Shown piece by piece: positions 47,451-62,000 of a stretch of DNA of 64,000 nucleotides. The stretch is taken from NCBI RefSeq assembly GCF_040054535.1, contig NC_090778.1:10095001-10159000 (forward strand), in the 5' to 3' direction. This stretch comes from Antennarius striatus (taxonomy: Eukaryota; Chordata; Actinopteri; Lophiiformes; Antennariidae). A program made the position numbers and the translations under genes. Positions within the stretch are counted from its first letter, which is position 1; every line of letters starts with the position of its first letter. The notes under the pieces are model-generated. The model worked only from the letters and a program-made list of their open reading frames with translations, made no database searches and was not told the DNA's origin.

Positions 47451-50400
47451 AGTCAACTTCACCTTTTTTGTCTCAAGGTGAAGTTAAAATCAAGTATTTT
47501 AGGAAACTAATCTTTAAACTTGAAAACAAACCTTAATGGTTCAAAGGGGTTGATTATTGCCTATTTTCAAAACATAGGCCAATCTGTAACCTCAACACTG
47601 TAACTATGCTTATGTGTAGAAGGGGTAAAAAATATGAGACTTTTTTCTCCCAAAAAATACTTCATAATGCAGATAAATTGCACTCATTGTTTTCATCGTA
47701 AATTGTTTAAGTACCTCAAAACACTGCAGACTGACTCTAATCTGACCATTTGACACATAAAAAAACCTGACACTTGGCAAAAACATTACTTGTAACATTC
47801 CAGAAACGGTACATTAAAAGAACTGAAAGATGCCTTGTCCTATTGTAATAAAAATATATCTGAACAATAAATCATAGCTGGAGAGCAGTGCTGTAGTAAG
47901 TCTGCCAGAATTTTATTCCCCTAGCCTTCCGAGGCTAACATCCAACAGAGTCAATCATGTATCAGGGTAATCAGAACCATCTCTTCAAAGAGGGTGTGCC
48001 AAGATGCTCAGGAATCTTGACACTAAATAAAGGGCCTGTTAAAATCCCTTTCTGTGTGAACTTATGGTTTCAGGTTTTCAAACATCATTGATTACATAAA
48101 GAAATTCTCCGAATTCATATGAATTTGTGGTTTTATTTAAACTTTCACTAAATTCTTATGACGAGATCAAACTACAGAGAGAATCTGTCAAAGCAAATAT
48201 TTGAATTGGATAAATGATATTCCTAGAACACAGAGAAATTAAATCAAATGCCCTGACTATTGTGAATGGGAATAACAACCATGATTTTGGTTTGTGTTTT
48301 TTTGGAAGATGTAAGATTAGAGTACCCTCTTTATAGATTTCTCCATGTGATTCATAACCAATTCTGATTCATGGTGTTTCTGTCCTCAATAAGCTTTCAT
48401 ATGAAAAGGGACTGAAGAAAATACATGTGTGCGACTAAAATCATAGAATGCGTTAAAATTTTGTTGTCCACAGGTAAAAGTTGAGGGCGATGCTGAACAT
48501 GTACGGCATAACATTAATTATTCAGAAGTAATTGTCACTGACAAATCAGTAGCCAGTCATCTTTGAGTATCATTTTCTGAGACAAATCATTTCCTTGCTG
48601 TAAGAAACAACCACATATCAACAATCAAGGAACATTCACACATATGTATTGTATTGGAGATTATACTGTCATGTAGTGTTAACCGTGAACTTTGGTCAAG
48701 GATCCAGTGCAGTGGGGAAAAAATTGAGAAAATTACCCTCTACCAAAATGCATAAAGTTTTTACTTTGGAGCCTACTCTTATCTGTTGGATACACTCTTA
48801 GTTCTGACAGGATCCATCTCCTAGTTCCGACAGCATCCGAAGCCTTTATATACAGCTCTCATTACTGTAACTTAATTTTTCTTGTGAAGGCACTAAGAAA
48901 ATGGGTATTTGTCACAGTGGTCCAGGCTTTTGCTGTTCTTATAAAACTACTTGTTTTAAGCTCATTTTGAAGTTCAGCTACTAAATTTTGTTCATATCTT
49001 GGAAATAAGTAAAAACCAAGGATTTATTTTAGCTTCTTGTGGATGAAGAAAGATATGAGGTAGAAATGTCCAGACAGAGGAATGGCCATAATGACAGTGT
49101 TTATGTAACAACGTTGGTCATTCTCTGATGCTATGTTTATCCTTGTGCACAAGGAAGAGCACCAGTGCATTGAAAGTGACTGTACCAGATTTAACTTAAC
49201 AGAGTGAACAGCAATCTTTCTGTTACAGATTTCTAGTCATTAAACATTTGGAGAGCTGTTAGTTTAGTAGGTAGTTAAATTTGTCTTGAGAGGTACTGAT
49301 CTCCCTTTTGTAAAACTCCTTTGTGTGTTTGTCCAGGGTTTTATTTATATATTAAATTTTGTCCGTCCTATTATAAGAAATTAAATGTGTCACCTTTCCT
49401 CAGTTGCTGAAGGGTGTCCATTGTGCTAGCTTCCTTATTTGGGAAAACATGTAAATACCACCAGTACGCAATGGCTTTTGGGGATTGGTTTGGCAGCAAA
49501 GGATCCATCCATGACTTCAGAAAAGAGCCACATATTTTGGCTGCATTTGGAATTGCTTCTTTGAAAAGATGACTTTTTGCCTTTGATTGTTTTGGTTTGC
49601 AAATACTGTCTTTTTAAAGATGTAAATTGAAGATGTGAATTGAAGATACAGCTATAAACTGAATATGTTAGATTAGTGAGTTTTTTTGGTCTCAAGGAAG
49701 TATTAGTATATTAAACTTAAGATTTTCTTGAAAAGCTTTCACAAGCACTTGAAGATGGGACGAGTTTATATAGCCAGCTGAAAATACCTGTAAATAAATA
49801 TCTCTCTGATCCTGTGACAGGTGTGGAAGTTAAGATGAAATGTATTATGGCTGACTTTTTTTGTCTCAAGTTCTTCCTTCTATACCGAGGTCATTAAAAG
49901 ACTCTAAAGTGGGTTGTCCTGTTCAGCAGGCTAACATGGGGCCTTGTGAGAAAAGCAACTTGCAACAGCAAACTGGGGTCAAGGGCACAAATAATCCGGA
50001 AAACAGGAGTGAACATTCACATTGAGGCGTCGTCTTCTCCTTGGATGGCACAGCAGCTTCTCGCAAAGCTTCAGAGGATTTCCTAACCAAGGCCAGATGC
50101 AGCAGAGACCACTAACAGCCACTTTTTCTGAAAATATGCAGTCACATTCTTGGGCATTAGCACTTCTCTCCTACCAACATTGAAGTATACAGTATTTATG
50201 AACATGTATTGTGCCTCTGAAGAGGACTGCTTAAAGTCTGTTACCACAGAAATATAAAAGGCTTTGTTTTCTCAAACTGTTGAGACCTTCACGATGCTCT
50301 GATTAAAATATCCCTGTTTCTCTGTAGGCTTTTTCCATTCATTAAATCTGTAGCCCCAGCTTTTATTAGAGGAAAAACAAGCCTGTTGAATATTCAGCTC

Positions 50401-50794
50401 AGCAGGCTTGCAACCATGACAGTCCTCTTGTAACATTTCATGCTGTTAACAGTGAAAACACATTACAAAACATGGGCTTCCACAGTGGAAAACTGTCACA
50501 CCACATCCTGTCAAGATCCATGTTGGTCACTTTAAATGCCAAACAAATGGGTCTAGGCACACCACATGACAGATATTACGTGTGTTTAGCCATGCAAGTA
50601 TGTTTTGACAGAACTGTTGCTGATCTCAATATTGGATTATTTTTATTTTGCCCATTTATTTAAAAATGCATTGTAAATTTGTATTGTATTTCAAAAACAG
50701 GAAGGAAACCCTCAAGCTCACCTGGATTTTTAGTTCAGTGTTTCTGTTCTGACTGAAACTAAACTTGGTATTTGATGATTGATACTTTTTTCTA

Positions 50795-50990
50795 AATACA
50801 GGTAGTTCTCAACCTACAAACGTTTCAATTTACGAACATTCGGAGATAGGAACAAACGTGTGGCGCTATATCTGACTGTACTGAAGTTCCTCTTTCTACC
50901 ATATTACAGATAACAACCTACAAACAATTAAACTTATGAAAAATCTTGGAACCAATTGTGTTTGTACGTTAAGGATCTGTATTAGTATGT
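50795..50990. mobile_element. Tigger/mariner-like relic
   Basis: The stretch 'gtagttctcaacctacaaac', with later 'aacaacctacaaacaatt' and a palindromic trend between both ends, recalls the 'guanine-rich/cytosine-poor' Tigger termini 'GTAGTCCTCAACCTACAAACG'. A related piece lies at 51780-51850. Confidence 0.5.
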
Positions 50991-51779
50991 GTTAACTAAT
51001 TTTAGAATTATTACTGAATTATTTGATTTTACCTTTCTGTTCTTCTGATTCATAACGAGGTACTGTATATGCTTTACTTCAGTAATACGTTTTTTAACCA
51101 CAGTTCATGTCATCTGTTTTAAAATGTAAGAAATCCTGATGAACTGCACATTATTAAAATATTCTCAAATTAGGGAATCAAAAAAATTAGAAAATTTCCA
51201 ACCACATTTATTCTACTTCGTCACTGCTCATGACCAAGAAGATCTAGTAACATTAAAGCCAATGGAAAAAAATTTACTGACTGTGGTGACATATAAAATG
51301 GATTAGTTGTTCTGATGTTTGCATTTTTTCTTTTGTTTTGTCTATTGACGCTCTTGTCTCACGATAAATCATCTGGGCAGCTTGTCTTTCCAGCAGAAGA
51401 CACCTCCCTCACAGACGACACTGAGCTGAGTCATTGTAAATCGGTTGACAAGCACCTGTAAATCCAGTCCCACCTCTCCTCTGAAACACACACAAGCTCC
51501 TAGTTTCATATTTATGCTAAGCAGTTGAGGAGGGACAAAACAAGTAGTTCTGGTTTTTGTCAGCTAATGTTGTTGGTGTGTTTTCTGTGATTTCATTTTG
51601 TCGCTCATATCACACCTGTGGCTCTGTTCAGGTCAGATTGGACTACTTTCTCTAGTCTGTTCAGTAATGAAAATCATGGTGAGTTTTTCTTTGTTGATAT
51701 TGAACATATCTGTTTAAGGTCTTGGGTGTTGTTTCAGTATTTTATCCGAACATTTCAACTTAAGTTAGTAAACATATAT

Positions 51780-51850
51780 ACAAGTAGTCCTCAACCTACA
51801 AATGCAATCAGTTCAGAGAGATTGTTCCGAAGATGAACTGTTTGTATGCT
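51780..51850 (+). mobile_element. fragment related to the 50795 relic
   Basis: It starts 'caagtagtcctcaacctaca' and continues with 'ttccgaagatgaactgtttg'. Only one end is visible. Confidence 0.45.
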
Positions 51851-53328
51851 GTTATTAAATTTCAATCTATAATCGCCATTTGAGGTCATTTTAAATGTCA
51901 TTACTACTATAAATATGGAAATACTATTCCCTAGAAACAATTACAAGACATAAAAACAACACATGAATGACAGAAAACACTGTCGCACCATAATGTAACT
52001 TAACTTTGGACTGCAATCCCCAGGGCATGGGCTGGTTCCGGCCCATGGGTCAGTTTGTTATATGAGGTGGGAAACACCCGATGAGCTCTAGTGCATTATA
52101 TAACATTGCTTTGAGTTGGATTTGGATGACATTTGGAAAGGTGCTGGTTCCAGATTGTCGATAGGAATGATGATTTCCTGCATTTAGTGGTTGACGAGTG
52201 AATACAAATACATAAAATGAAGTTTTTGGGAGGTGGCTTTCAATCAGCCAACAAGATGTTGAGACCCAAGAGTCCACTATATATCATCATTATTTTGGAT
52301 CCATCCATTAATAATTTGTTCACTACAGTCTGAGTAATAAAATGATCTAAAACATCATTAAACCAAGCACCAGAAATGAAGTATATTTTTAATTATTTAA
52401 ATCAGGATAAAGCAGAAACCGTTCAGACAAGCTGTAACAGAGAACATCTGTGATTTTTAGCAACTAGTAGAAAGGATCAGTGTGTTTCCAAAATCTTGTT
52501 CAGTGAAACAGTGTTTTTCCAGTTATTCCATTAGCTTTATCTCCTGACACATTTAAGGCACACATCTCCTCTGATAATGTATAAAAGTTTATTTGGGGAT
52601 TCTGTCTTCACCTCCAGCTGCTGATTAGTGAAGTAGCAACACTGCTATGTTGGTTAATAAGTAAACGTTCATGAAAAGTCTTTCCATTGCGTTAATTATC
52701 TGCCTCATTAGCTGATTTCCAGGCATGAGTTAAAGGTCGGCTGAGGCTGAAAATTGACGAGAGGTAGTTTGCAATATTACTGGCCACGGGCTTAACCTGG
52801 AGGCCCAGCACAGGGGTCGGTCTTCCCAAAACAGCCTAAAGTCCTGTTTCCTCTTATAGGACACAGATCGTTTGGCCGTCATTTTAGGAAGCCGTCTAAT
52901 CTTAGCCGTGAAACTTACCCTTCGCCCAGCGTGCTTCTGGGTATAGGCTCGTTGTCGGGGGTTTGTGAACCCAGTGTGTGCTACCTGCGTGCTGTGGGAG
53001 GAAGTTGGTATGGGAGTTACAGGTAAGCTGCATGAACAGATCATTAGGATACTAGATCAGTGCTGAAGATGCAGCAGCTCATCACTTTGTATCTGTGACT
53101 AGACAGTTGTCTGCCTGCTGGAGGGGTGAATGTACACTCTGCAGCATTACTCTTTACAGTGGACAACAATAACATCTGATTTTACTATTCCATTTAATCT
53201 GACAACAAAACAGAAAAACATGGTCACAGGGATACTCATGTAAATTGTGAGTACTCGTAAGTCACAAAGAATTTTTAGAGGCTTTTTTTCTTTTTACTGG
53301 TTATTCTGTATAGTGTTTAGTGCACATA

Positions 53329-53656
53329 CAGTGCGCCTTCGCACATCAACGCTCACGACTTCACCTCATTGAAGATTTTTGATAGGCAGTCACGTGATAC
53401 CGTACACGCATTCTATTGGCTGACGGCATCCGGAAGTACACTCCGTTCTGTGAGTTTTGGACTTACGTGAGACACAACAGTGCTTTAAACAGTCTATCAG
53501 TGTGGGAAAAGGTAATACAGATAGAAGGAGGTTTCATATCAGTATTGGGTGGGTTCATAAACGTTTCAATTACCGTAAATAATAAGGTCGTCGCTCTATC
53601 GCGGAATTCGCGTGTGGTTCCTGGAATGCATTAACAGCGAGGAATGAGGGCGCACT
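53329..53656 (-). mobile_element. Tigger/pogo-like MITE, copy 2 (inverted)
   Basis: Starts CAGTGCGCC after TA. Read in reverse it follows 39025-39367: 'agtgcgccctcattcctcgc', 'taatgcattccaggaacc', the 'acggtaattgaaacg' block, 'tgtattaccttttccc' and 'tgccgtcagccaatag'. No coding capacity. Confidence 0.65.
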
Positions 53657-55881
53657 TTTCCTTGGTTCTCAGTATCTCTTAATTTGGTAATCCAGTATTG
53701 TTGCCGACCCTTGAATTAAATTCTTTCTCTACCAGAATTCGGTCTTGCAGCCTTCATCTTTCAACTTTTCAGACTGAACTTTTAACAGTGTGTTTGTTGG
53801 CTTTCTTCAAGGTTGAAGATTTCTTTCCCCTTTCGTCAGGTTTGCATTCTTGCAGCTAATGGAACCAAGCATTTGGAAGATGTTTGGTCAGTCTTTCATT
53901 TTGTTGTTCATAATGAATTTGCATGAAGTTGGTGAAGAGCTTGCTTTGTCTGTGTTTTTTGGCCTGTTAAAACCTCGAAGACATGATCGGCAGTGATTTC
54001 CCTGACCTCAGTTGTGGTCAGATATAATAAACCGTTTTCCTCACTTATATATTCACCCACCTGCATGCCATTCTCTATCAAAATGCTTCTTTCCTGCAAG
54101 CCGGATGGTTGATAAGTCAATTTGCATCGCTAGACCTTTAGAACACACTGAGATGTGCAGCAGCCCTCCTTCAGAGAGTTTACTGCCAGCGAAATGAATA
54201 CCACTTCCTCAGTGAGACTGGTCAGGATATTTAGAAAATGAGCCTCAACAGCCTGAATGGTGGGATTCATAATGCACCCAAAACACACAAATACAACCCC
54301 ATTGCCTGACTGTCCTAAAATACAAGAGTATTTTTGTCTCAAATGTCAACTTAAGGTTTTAGTGCTTTTACTGATGAGGAATATCAATCTCTCCTAACAT
54401 TAGCTTCCAGCTTAGTCTTACATGTATTCTGATGCATTAAATTGTGACAGGATGAATGCTGTCTAGTCTTGTATTAAATTATATTGGTAAATCATAAGGA
54501 TGCTCAATAATCGACTCATTTTGGTGTGACAGAGTAGCTTAGATGCGGAGTGACTTAAAATTTTTGAACAACACATCTGATCAGTTTCTGTTTTGATGCT
54601 CGACAGTTCTAGTGTGGTCCAGTTGCTTCCTAGCTTCATGGGATCTATAATCAGTCCCAAGATGATGAACGTTCAAGGTTTAGACACATGAGCTTGTTGA
54701 CATGGCTGCGCTGCTTTATTTGGACGCTTACTACAAACAAGGAATTACATGTGATGCAGATGAGTGAAAGCTCAACTGCAGAGTAACCTTTCAAATGTTC
54801 CCTGCGAAAGGTTGCGATTGATGCAGTCAGGTGCCTTTCGCACCATTAAATGCAATGCAAATTTACAAGCACTGGCTGCCATACATTTGCAGGTTTTGTT
54901 TAAAAACTTGATGTCACTTACTGTGTTTGCTATAGTGTGGGTTAGTTCTAGCTCCATATTTACTGTATCTCTCACACCGTAATGGCCGATGAAATCTCAT
55001 CTCCCTCTAACAATGCTCTGACCTGAAGGTTTATTTTCAGCTTCTTTGTGCTGATATCCTCCTGAAACAGGTTTAAAGATGGATTTCAGACATTTGTTAA
55101 TTCTAAAATAGTTATAAGCAGTAATAAAATTAACCACAATGTCCTGAGAACATGCACGTGCAGAGTGCGCTGACTCAAAGCCACCCTTAAAGACCACTAG
55201 GGGGCCTAAATTCCATTTTTGGATTGAGTAATCAACAGAGAATCTGAGGTCAGTAGTCCAACTGATAAATAGAATCTGGGGTCATAGTGTCTAAAAATGA
55301 CCTGTATCATGCCTCAGCCAAACTAACCTGCATCTTTGCTCCTTCAGATGCTTGTTGGTCTGTTGTGCAGCTCATGAAGTCAACTTTCTGCTCATGTTGG
55401 CGGGTTTTTTAAGAGGAGAATGGCTCTTTTGTTCCGGCTCATAATCTATCCATTGATGATGACCAGGCCAGAGCACACAAGACCTCTTATGTTCATAAAT
55501 GTCAGTAACAAACACACCTGTGAAAACGCAGAGGTCAGTGTGGTCGGTCACATTAAGTGGGCTTCAAATTTCACAAAGAAAGTCCTTTGTGAAATGGAAA
55601 ATAAAATCATGTCGTACCACTCTAAACAACTGAAAAGTTGTTTTGTTGTTTCCCTTTTTGTAAACAGAATCCTTCCAAGGATGCACAGCGTAATAACTTT
55701 AAGTAGTAAATCAGCATGACTGATTTAAAGCAAATTCCTCTGGTGTTAATATTTATTACTTTTAGTTTTTCATATCGAGGTGATAAGCCCTTTGATATAA
55801 ATAACCTTTGCATGTGACTCTTCACAACTAACTTCATAGGTGAGTAATTGATTGCATTTTGTTTTTTGTCCCAGTTTGCAG

Positions 55882-55967
55882 GTTGCATGGTAATCTGGAC
55901 TTGATGCATGGCAGTTGCATGATCTCAGTAGGTCTGGTTGTGGGACTGAGAGCACACAGCGGCCACC
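55882..55967 (+). other. 5'UTR part of the first coding exon
   Basis: The exon follows an acceptor at about 55881 (pyrimidine-rich run then 'cccagtttgcag|g'); the alternative AG at 55874 is equally possible. It leads to the start codon at 55968. Confidence 0.5.
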
Positions 55968-56004
55968 ATGGCTCAAACCATGCACGTGAATGGCAACGGC
56001 CCAG
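55968..56004 (+). CDS. first coding exon of an unidentified gene (12 codons, partial)
   Basis: The start codon has an ideal vertebrate context (gccaccATGG). The exon encodes MAQTMHVNGNGP and then one base of the next codon, ending at the donor ccag|gtaacc (GT at 56005). The acceptor upstream, perfect start context and donor make it a convincing first coding exon, although no family can be named from 12 residues. The rest of the gene must lie beyond the window or in exons after 56005 that I could not recognise. The very large upstream intron and CpG promoter suggest a regulatory or signalling gene, but this is only a tendency. Confidence 0.6.
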
Positions 56005-59000
56005 GTAACCAACGCATTTATTTCATTATTCCTGTCGACTAAGCTTCCTTTTCTTGTTGCATGTTACCTTCTTTGGTCATATCAGCATGACTAAAGTTAG
56101 TTTCTTGCAGAACACATTGTCAGTCCTGTTGATTCCCAGCTGCCTCGTGAACAATGTTCTTACCATTACTAGAATAACTGTAGCTGGACAAGGACAGAAT
56201 TGAACTAAATGCAGACTACGTATCCAGTGTCAGGCTTTTTCCAGGCCTGTGTATTTTGCCCATCGACTCCTGCATCACATCTTCCACCAAACAAAATCTC
56301 TCATTACTAGAATGATTTACAAGAAGTTATTCACATAATGATAGGGGCATAAAATGTGAAAACATTTCTAGCTTTGGTCCTAGATCATTACTTCAGTAAT
56401 TGAAAAACTCTCCTTAATGTCATTTTCCAGATATGGAAAATACAAATGTATCGCATGATAAATTTAATCTTCTCTCACCTTTTTTCAAAATAGAATTTTA
56501 TAACATTTGAAAAAACATTTCAAGTTAAAGAGAAATGTATTTAATTGTAATTCTAGAATAGTTATTGCATGCCACATATTTTGGAATGGAGCTCAGAAAA
56601 TGATGTACTACTGTAAACCTCAAAAGTGATTGCCTGTCCTGGTTGAATATCTGTTAAAAATTAGCTTATAATAGACAAATGTCGTCACTTATTGTAGAAC
56701 TTGACTTATTCCTCTGTAAATTATAACACACTGAGGTTTGTGTACTTTTACCCAACATGCATGTAGAGAAGATTTCCTCACTTCAGCGTGAAATAAACAC
56801 TGTCAGCTCAGGCGTAGCTCTGAACCCACACCTGCAGATGGCTCACATTCCTGGCCGGACTAACTGGAGAGAGTGAAGCGTCTTACTTCCAAATCCCTCC
56901 TGGAATGCATGGCATTCTGGACAGATGCTTTTAGGACACTGGTGTTCATCCGAAGCGTCAGACACCACCGTTCATCCACTCTGAGATTTGATACTTTTTG
57001 TAGTTAGCAAATATAAGAGGTTCACTTTCAAGGCTAAAACTTGGTCAGATTCTCAGGAGTGTTGGTGATCTACAGGCCAGTTGACTGCAGTAAAGAAAGA
57101 ATTTCAACATGTTTCAAGAGCACTGGAAATCTTAGTGCTCTTGAACGAGGACCAGTGTTCAAAAATTGGAAGTAGTCACTCCATTGCAGTGGTGATTTGA
57201 TAGTTGGTCAATGAGATGGCTTCATGTTATAAAGGAAATAAACTGTTATTTGAAATGTCACCAATTTTCACATTATTTGACCAGAGGACTTTTATAGAAG
57301 TTTTCTTTAGTCTTGATTCTGAACAGTGTTTTGTATTGCTCTGGAAGACATCTGAGATAATATCCGAAAAACTGTGCCAGGGCCGAAGGCACATTTTACG
57401 GCTTCCGATTTATAGATGGTTGTACTGATGTTTCATGATATAACACTCAAATTACTAAAGTAAAGTTATCTTTAATGTTACGCCCTGTCACCATTGACTT
57501 GAGGGCACAGAATGTAAGCCAACTGTAACACACTGATGTACTGAACTAAATCCCAGCTTTGGCATGTTAGAATAACAAAATATTACATGAGTACAGACAG
57601 CAGCACAGACAAATTCAGAATTACAGTTGACCAATCAGAAACCAATACCAAGTCATTGTGTCCTTCCCTTGTCTGACATATCGAATTCAAGTGTGATATG
57701 GACACAGAGGAATCTTTTTCGTTTGGTGTGGGTCCATCACCCCCCCAAATATCATCCTCCAGCATTTTTTATGCAGGCATTTTGAGTACATCTCAGTAGG
57801 TCACTGCATTGTAGTGAATAGATGTCCTAAATCTTTGTAAGGTAGCATCTGTAAAAAGATAGAAATAAGTCGAGCCACTGTCAAAACAAGTCCGTGTGGA
57901 TTTTCAGATAACATTGGAATAAGGCAACTAATGAAAGATTGTTTAATACTCATCAGTCATGGCAAATGTATGAAAATACAATAATTTCATTTCTTAATTG
58001 TAAAACAAAAAAGACTGACATTGATCTTTTATTACATGAATGCATGTATATATCAACCATCACTGGTAATAACAGTATATTTTTGGAAGAAATTGCCAGC
58101 TGTAAAGGAACATGCAGTGGAACCATTATGTTGATACTATTGAAAACAAGGACTGTTCCAGATATGTATTTGTTAATTTACATTGCAACATACAGAATAA
58201 AGTCTGAATCTCAACACAAGCAAGAATATTGGCTTTTAGAGTGCAGAAAGACTCGTGGAAAACTTGCCAAATGTTCACTTTGTTGCATTGAGGAACAAAG
58301 TGAAGATATTTTAAACCAAACCTCAACTGATCTCATTTCAAATTGAACGTCATTCTCTACAGTCCGCTGCAGGACCCACACTATATTCTTAAATAATGTT
58401 CTAAAAACATTTGATGAATGCAGTTTTCAAAACCTTTTTTATATTTATGCAACCATATTCTACATGTATAAATGTGAAACACATTTAAAGTTTTTATCCA
58501 TATAGTATAGATGAACAATGTTTTTAATTGACTCACTGATCATTAGATTCTTCATAATGATGTTGCAAGATTACAAATGTAATTCTTGCTGTCAAATCAA
58601 CATAAATAACACATGTCCTTGAAAAAGTAAGTCTTGATTTATCAAAACTAACAAAAGACAACAGGAAAAACAAAAGGCCTTCAGAGGCTGAGTCATCGCT
58701 TAGAGAGGCTTTGGTCCGACTGGATTGTGTCCAGCCTATGACAGAAACTCGAGAGCATCAGTTAGAATGGGTCTAATGGGTCCAGCCACCTGCAGCTTAT
58801 TCACAGTGGATTTGTTTCAGACACAGCGGCCAAGTCAAATAATCTGTGGTGCTGTTTTCTCTCTGTGGCCCAGTGGACACTTTCCTATTGTGTTTGTATG
58901 TTTATGTAAGAGCTATGAGCCTATAATAATGGGGCATTGGACTGTGTCTTCAGTAAGCGTCTCATTCACTGGCCCTGGTGCTTGGTTCTCTTAATGGGTT

Positions 59001-62000
59001 GAGACAACAGTGTTTACTGGATAAATGTAGACTCTGTCTTGTTGTACATTAATCCATTCATTGTTATTTGAAAGCTGCCTGCTTGTGCAGCAACTACAGC
59101 TGAATAGTGTATTATTCCACCATCAACAATGAATACACATAAAGAGTTAGAGATGCTAGGGAATCATGACAAGCCATATTATCGATTTAAAAAATACTGG
59201 GTCATATAAAATATGAAGGATGCATACGACAAATTATTGTCATGGCATCATGTTTGTTTTACCTCTAATTTCTGATTCCCTGCAGGATAGTGGGCTGTTG
59301 ATCTGGTTAAACATGTTATAGAGGTTAAACAGTTGTTCAGTCTGTTCAGGATATTTCCAGAAATAATGAAAATTTACTGCAAGCAGAGTAATTCTTCTGA
59401 AATTGTTGGCTCTGTAAGCCCAAAGCTGTTTTTTTTTACTCCTCAACTGGAACAAACCAGCACGTACTATCACTGTGTTTTTAACTTTTTTGTTTAGCTT
59501 AACCATCTATGAGAAAAGACTGAGAGTTTTTCAAGTAGGTTCAATGTTTGCAGAGGAAGCCCAAACATTTCCTTTAGTCTGCATCATGTAGAGAGTTGAC
59601 TTGTTGAATTTGGCAGTGGAGTCTGGCACGACACTGCGAGTTTTCAAAACGGCTAATAGATAACAGTTCAGCTCTGCTCTGTTTGCCCCTGCCTTGGTTC
59701 AGTTTTTAAAAGGCACGAATGCACAGATTTAATGTGCTTCATTGTCTCTGTCTTCATTGTTTTGTTTCCTGTTTTTAATGTGAAGACATTGATCTAACTG
59801 TTCCTGGTGTTGAGCAGCTCCACTGTGAGCAGCTGATCAAACGTTGGCGACTTGGCTTATGAGTAATTAAGCGTATAGAGTTCAGTCAGGGCCAGGAAAT
59901 ACCAGACTGTATAAAAACTGTGTGTGCTTGTGTTAGACCTCTAGAGTCCCCTCCGCCCAGACACTTGCATCATGTTTGGTCTCACTCAGTGTATTTCACA
60001 GTTTGAATAGTACACTGTATTGTTAAACTTGTTAAGCAACACAACTATGCAGTAACAAGTTTTTGTCTCATTGTGCAAACATACAGTATATAGTTATCTA
60101 GTTGTCTCAGCTAATCCCTCATTTACTGATGGTGATGGCAGAGCCCTCCCGAATATGCTGAACTTGTCAACATGAAGAAAGTCAAGGTTAAAAATGCATG
60201 AGCCACATTAAAAACTGGTTAATATGTTTTGATGTGGAGCCCAATTAATCTACTCTCTAAGCCACATACTATGGCTGAATGAAAAGGCGTTTGTCCGCTC
60301 TAAATTTAAACTTGCCTGTGCCAGTTCAAAACAAGCCAAACCATGCTTTATTTTTCCTCACAGGTTAAAATGAAGGCTCAGGCTCGCAGTGCAGTATTTT
60401 AAGGGCAAATGCAGGGGGAGAGATCAGACTCGAGCACGAAAGATCTCAGTTGGTGCAGCATTTCATATGAAACCTACAGAAAAGCCCCAAAACCTGGCTG
60501 TATTTAAAAAAGGTTTTATGCAAAGCACATGTCTGTTAAACTGGAAATGACTAAAACATGTGTACCCCTCTGGTATCACATGTATATTTTGGAGAATTTG
60601 GCTACAGAGTGAAGCAATAATTACACTGTGGGTTTTGTTTTGGGTTTTTTTGGGGATATCAATGCTTTTTACTTAATTTTAAATGTGTTCAGTGAACACA
60701 TGGTTTCTGTTGTAGCTTCTGACCTGGAAGTCATCTGTGAAAGACGTGTGATCAGCTCCTGGAAAAATGCTAGCTAGAATTTTTAACAGCTGCATTTTCT
60801 TTCTGTGCAACTGAAATTTTTTTTTTTTTTTTTAAGAATTAATCTATGGATGATGTTTGATCACTACGCTTCAGTGGAGAATCATGTGGAATGTCTTAAA
60901 ACTTGGTTCAGTTATTAACAACATCTCAAATAATGTTGAGGTTCTGTTAAACTAAATTTCTTTTGGACACGTTTTTAATCATGAAGTCATACTGCTGTAC
61001 AAACTCATCACTTGGTTTGATTTTGTGAATTCTGCGGGGTATATGTTCAAATTTTTCCGTCATAGAATTTTTTTCTCTTTTTACACTCACAGGTGTCCTG
61101 GGGCCAAGATAGAATTTTGTGATTTTTTACACATGCATTGGTGGGGCCCTGTAGATACGCATCTCATCATTGGTTCTTTTAATTTTTTGTTTTTTAAAAC
61201 TTTATGTACAATTTAATTTTCTCAACAGTGCAGAACATGGGGGGGGGGAGACAATGGACAAACGTTGGACCGACACATTAGAACACATACTGTAGATGCA
61301 AGTTCTATAAAATCCTGATTAAATTCAGATCATACTAAGCAGTACTTGGTCATGCTGTTAAAGATTATGCTAGAACACTCATGAAGGGATGTTGGAATGA
61401 TCAGCTACATTTTTACCCTTAATTAGCGCATTTCACTGAGCATAATGGTGTAACTAAAGATGGATGTCCGAAGGTGGAGATCACAAAATACTAAGAGTGT
61501 GTCGTCATATTGGTGGAGCTCATTTTGCTGTAAGATTTTTCAGGGTATCACCTCATCAAAAAGAAAGAGTTGTAGGCGCAGAACTCTGCAAAGAGTTCTA
61601 GGCGCAGGGATGATTGTAGAAGATCTCATATTCAACAACAAATACGGACATGGTTTTAGTAACTGAAGAGCTGGTGCTAAAGGAAAGCGCAGCGTGCTGC
61701 CACACACTGCAGGCTGTCTAAATGTTGTGTCATCCCTGTCGGTCTGACAATGTAACAGCTGCTAACTGGAGCAGACTCCTGGTCTCCTCTCTGTCACTGT
61801 TGGCTCTCTGTCACTGGAGCGTGACCCCCTTCAGTCGTCCCGTGTTGATGAGGTCATCGTTCAGCTGCTAGAGGTCTCTGTGGTACCAGAGGACTGCCTG
61901 TTGCTTCCCTGTGTGAGTGAGACATGGTCAGTATTCAGCAACTCGTGCCAGGGAGAGTCATCAAAACCAGACAGCACAAGGCTGTGACTGTACTGCTTCA

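Larger units (their letters stand above)
30096..55881 (+). other. very long first intron of the unidentified gene
   Basis: About 25.8 kb without a convincing internal exon. It contains Tigger/pogo-like relics (31345-31520, 39025-39367, 50795-50990, 51780-51850, 53329-53656), a hAT-like MITE (34888-35228), an inverted pair of another DNA element (41799-43285), and two perfect hairpins (40526-40562, 47422-47450). Other open frames here have no family motif or splice context. A further alternative exon cannot be excluded. Confidence 0.5.

Noticed and set aside
57939..58346. 135-codon open frame in AT-rich intron DNA
   Set aside because: No recognised domain, no splice or promoter context, and composition like its surroundings.
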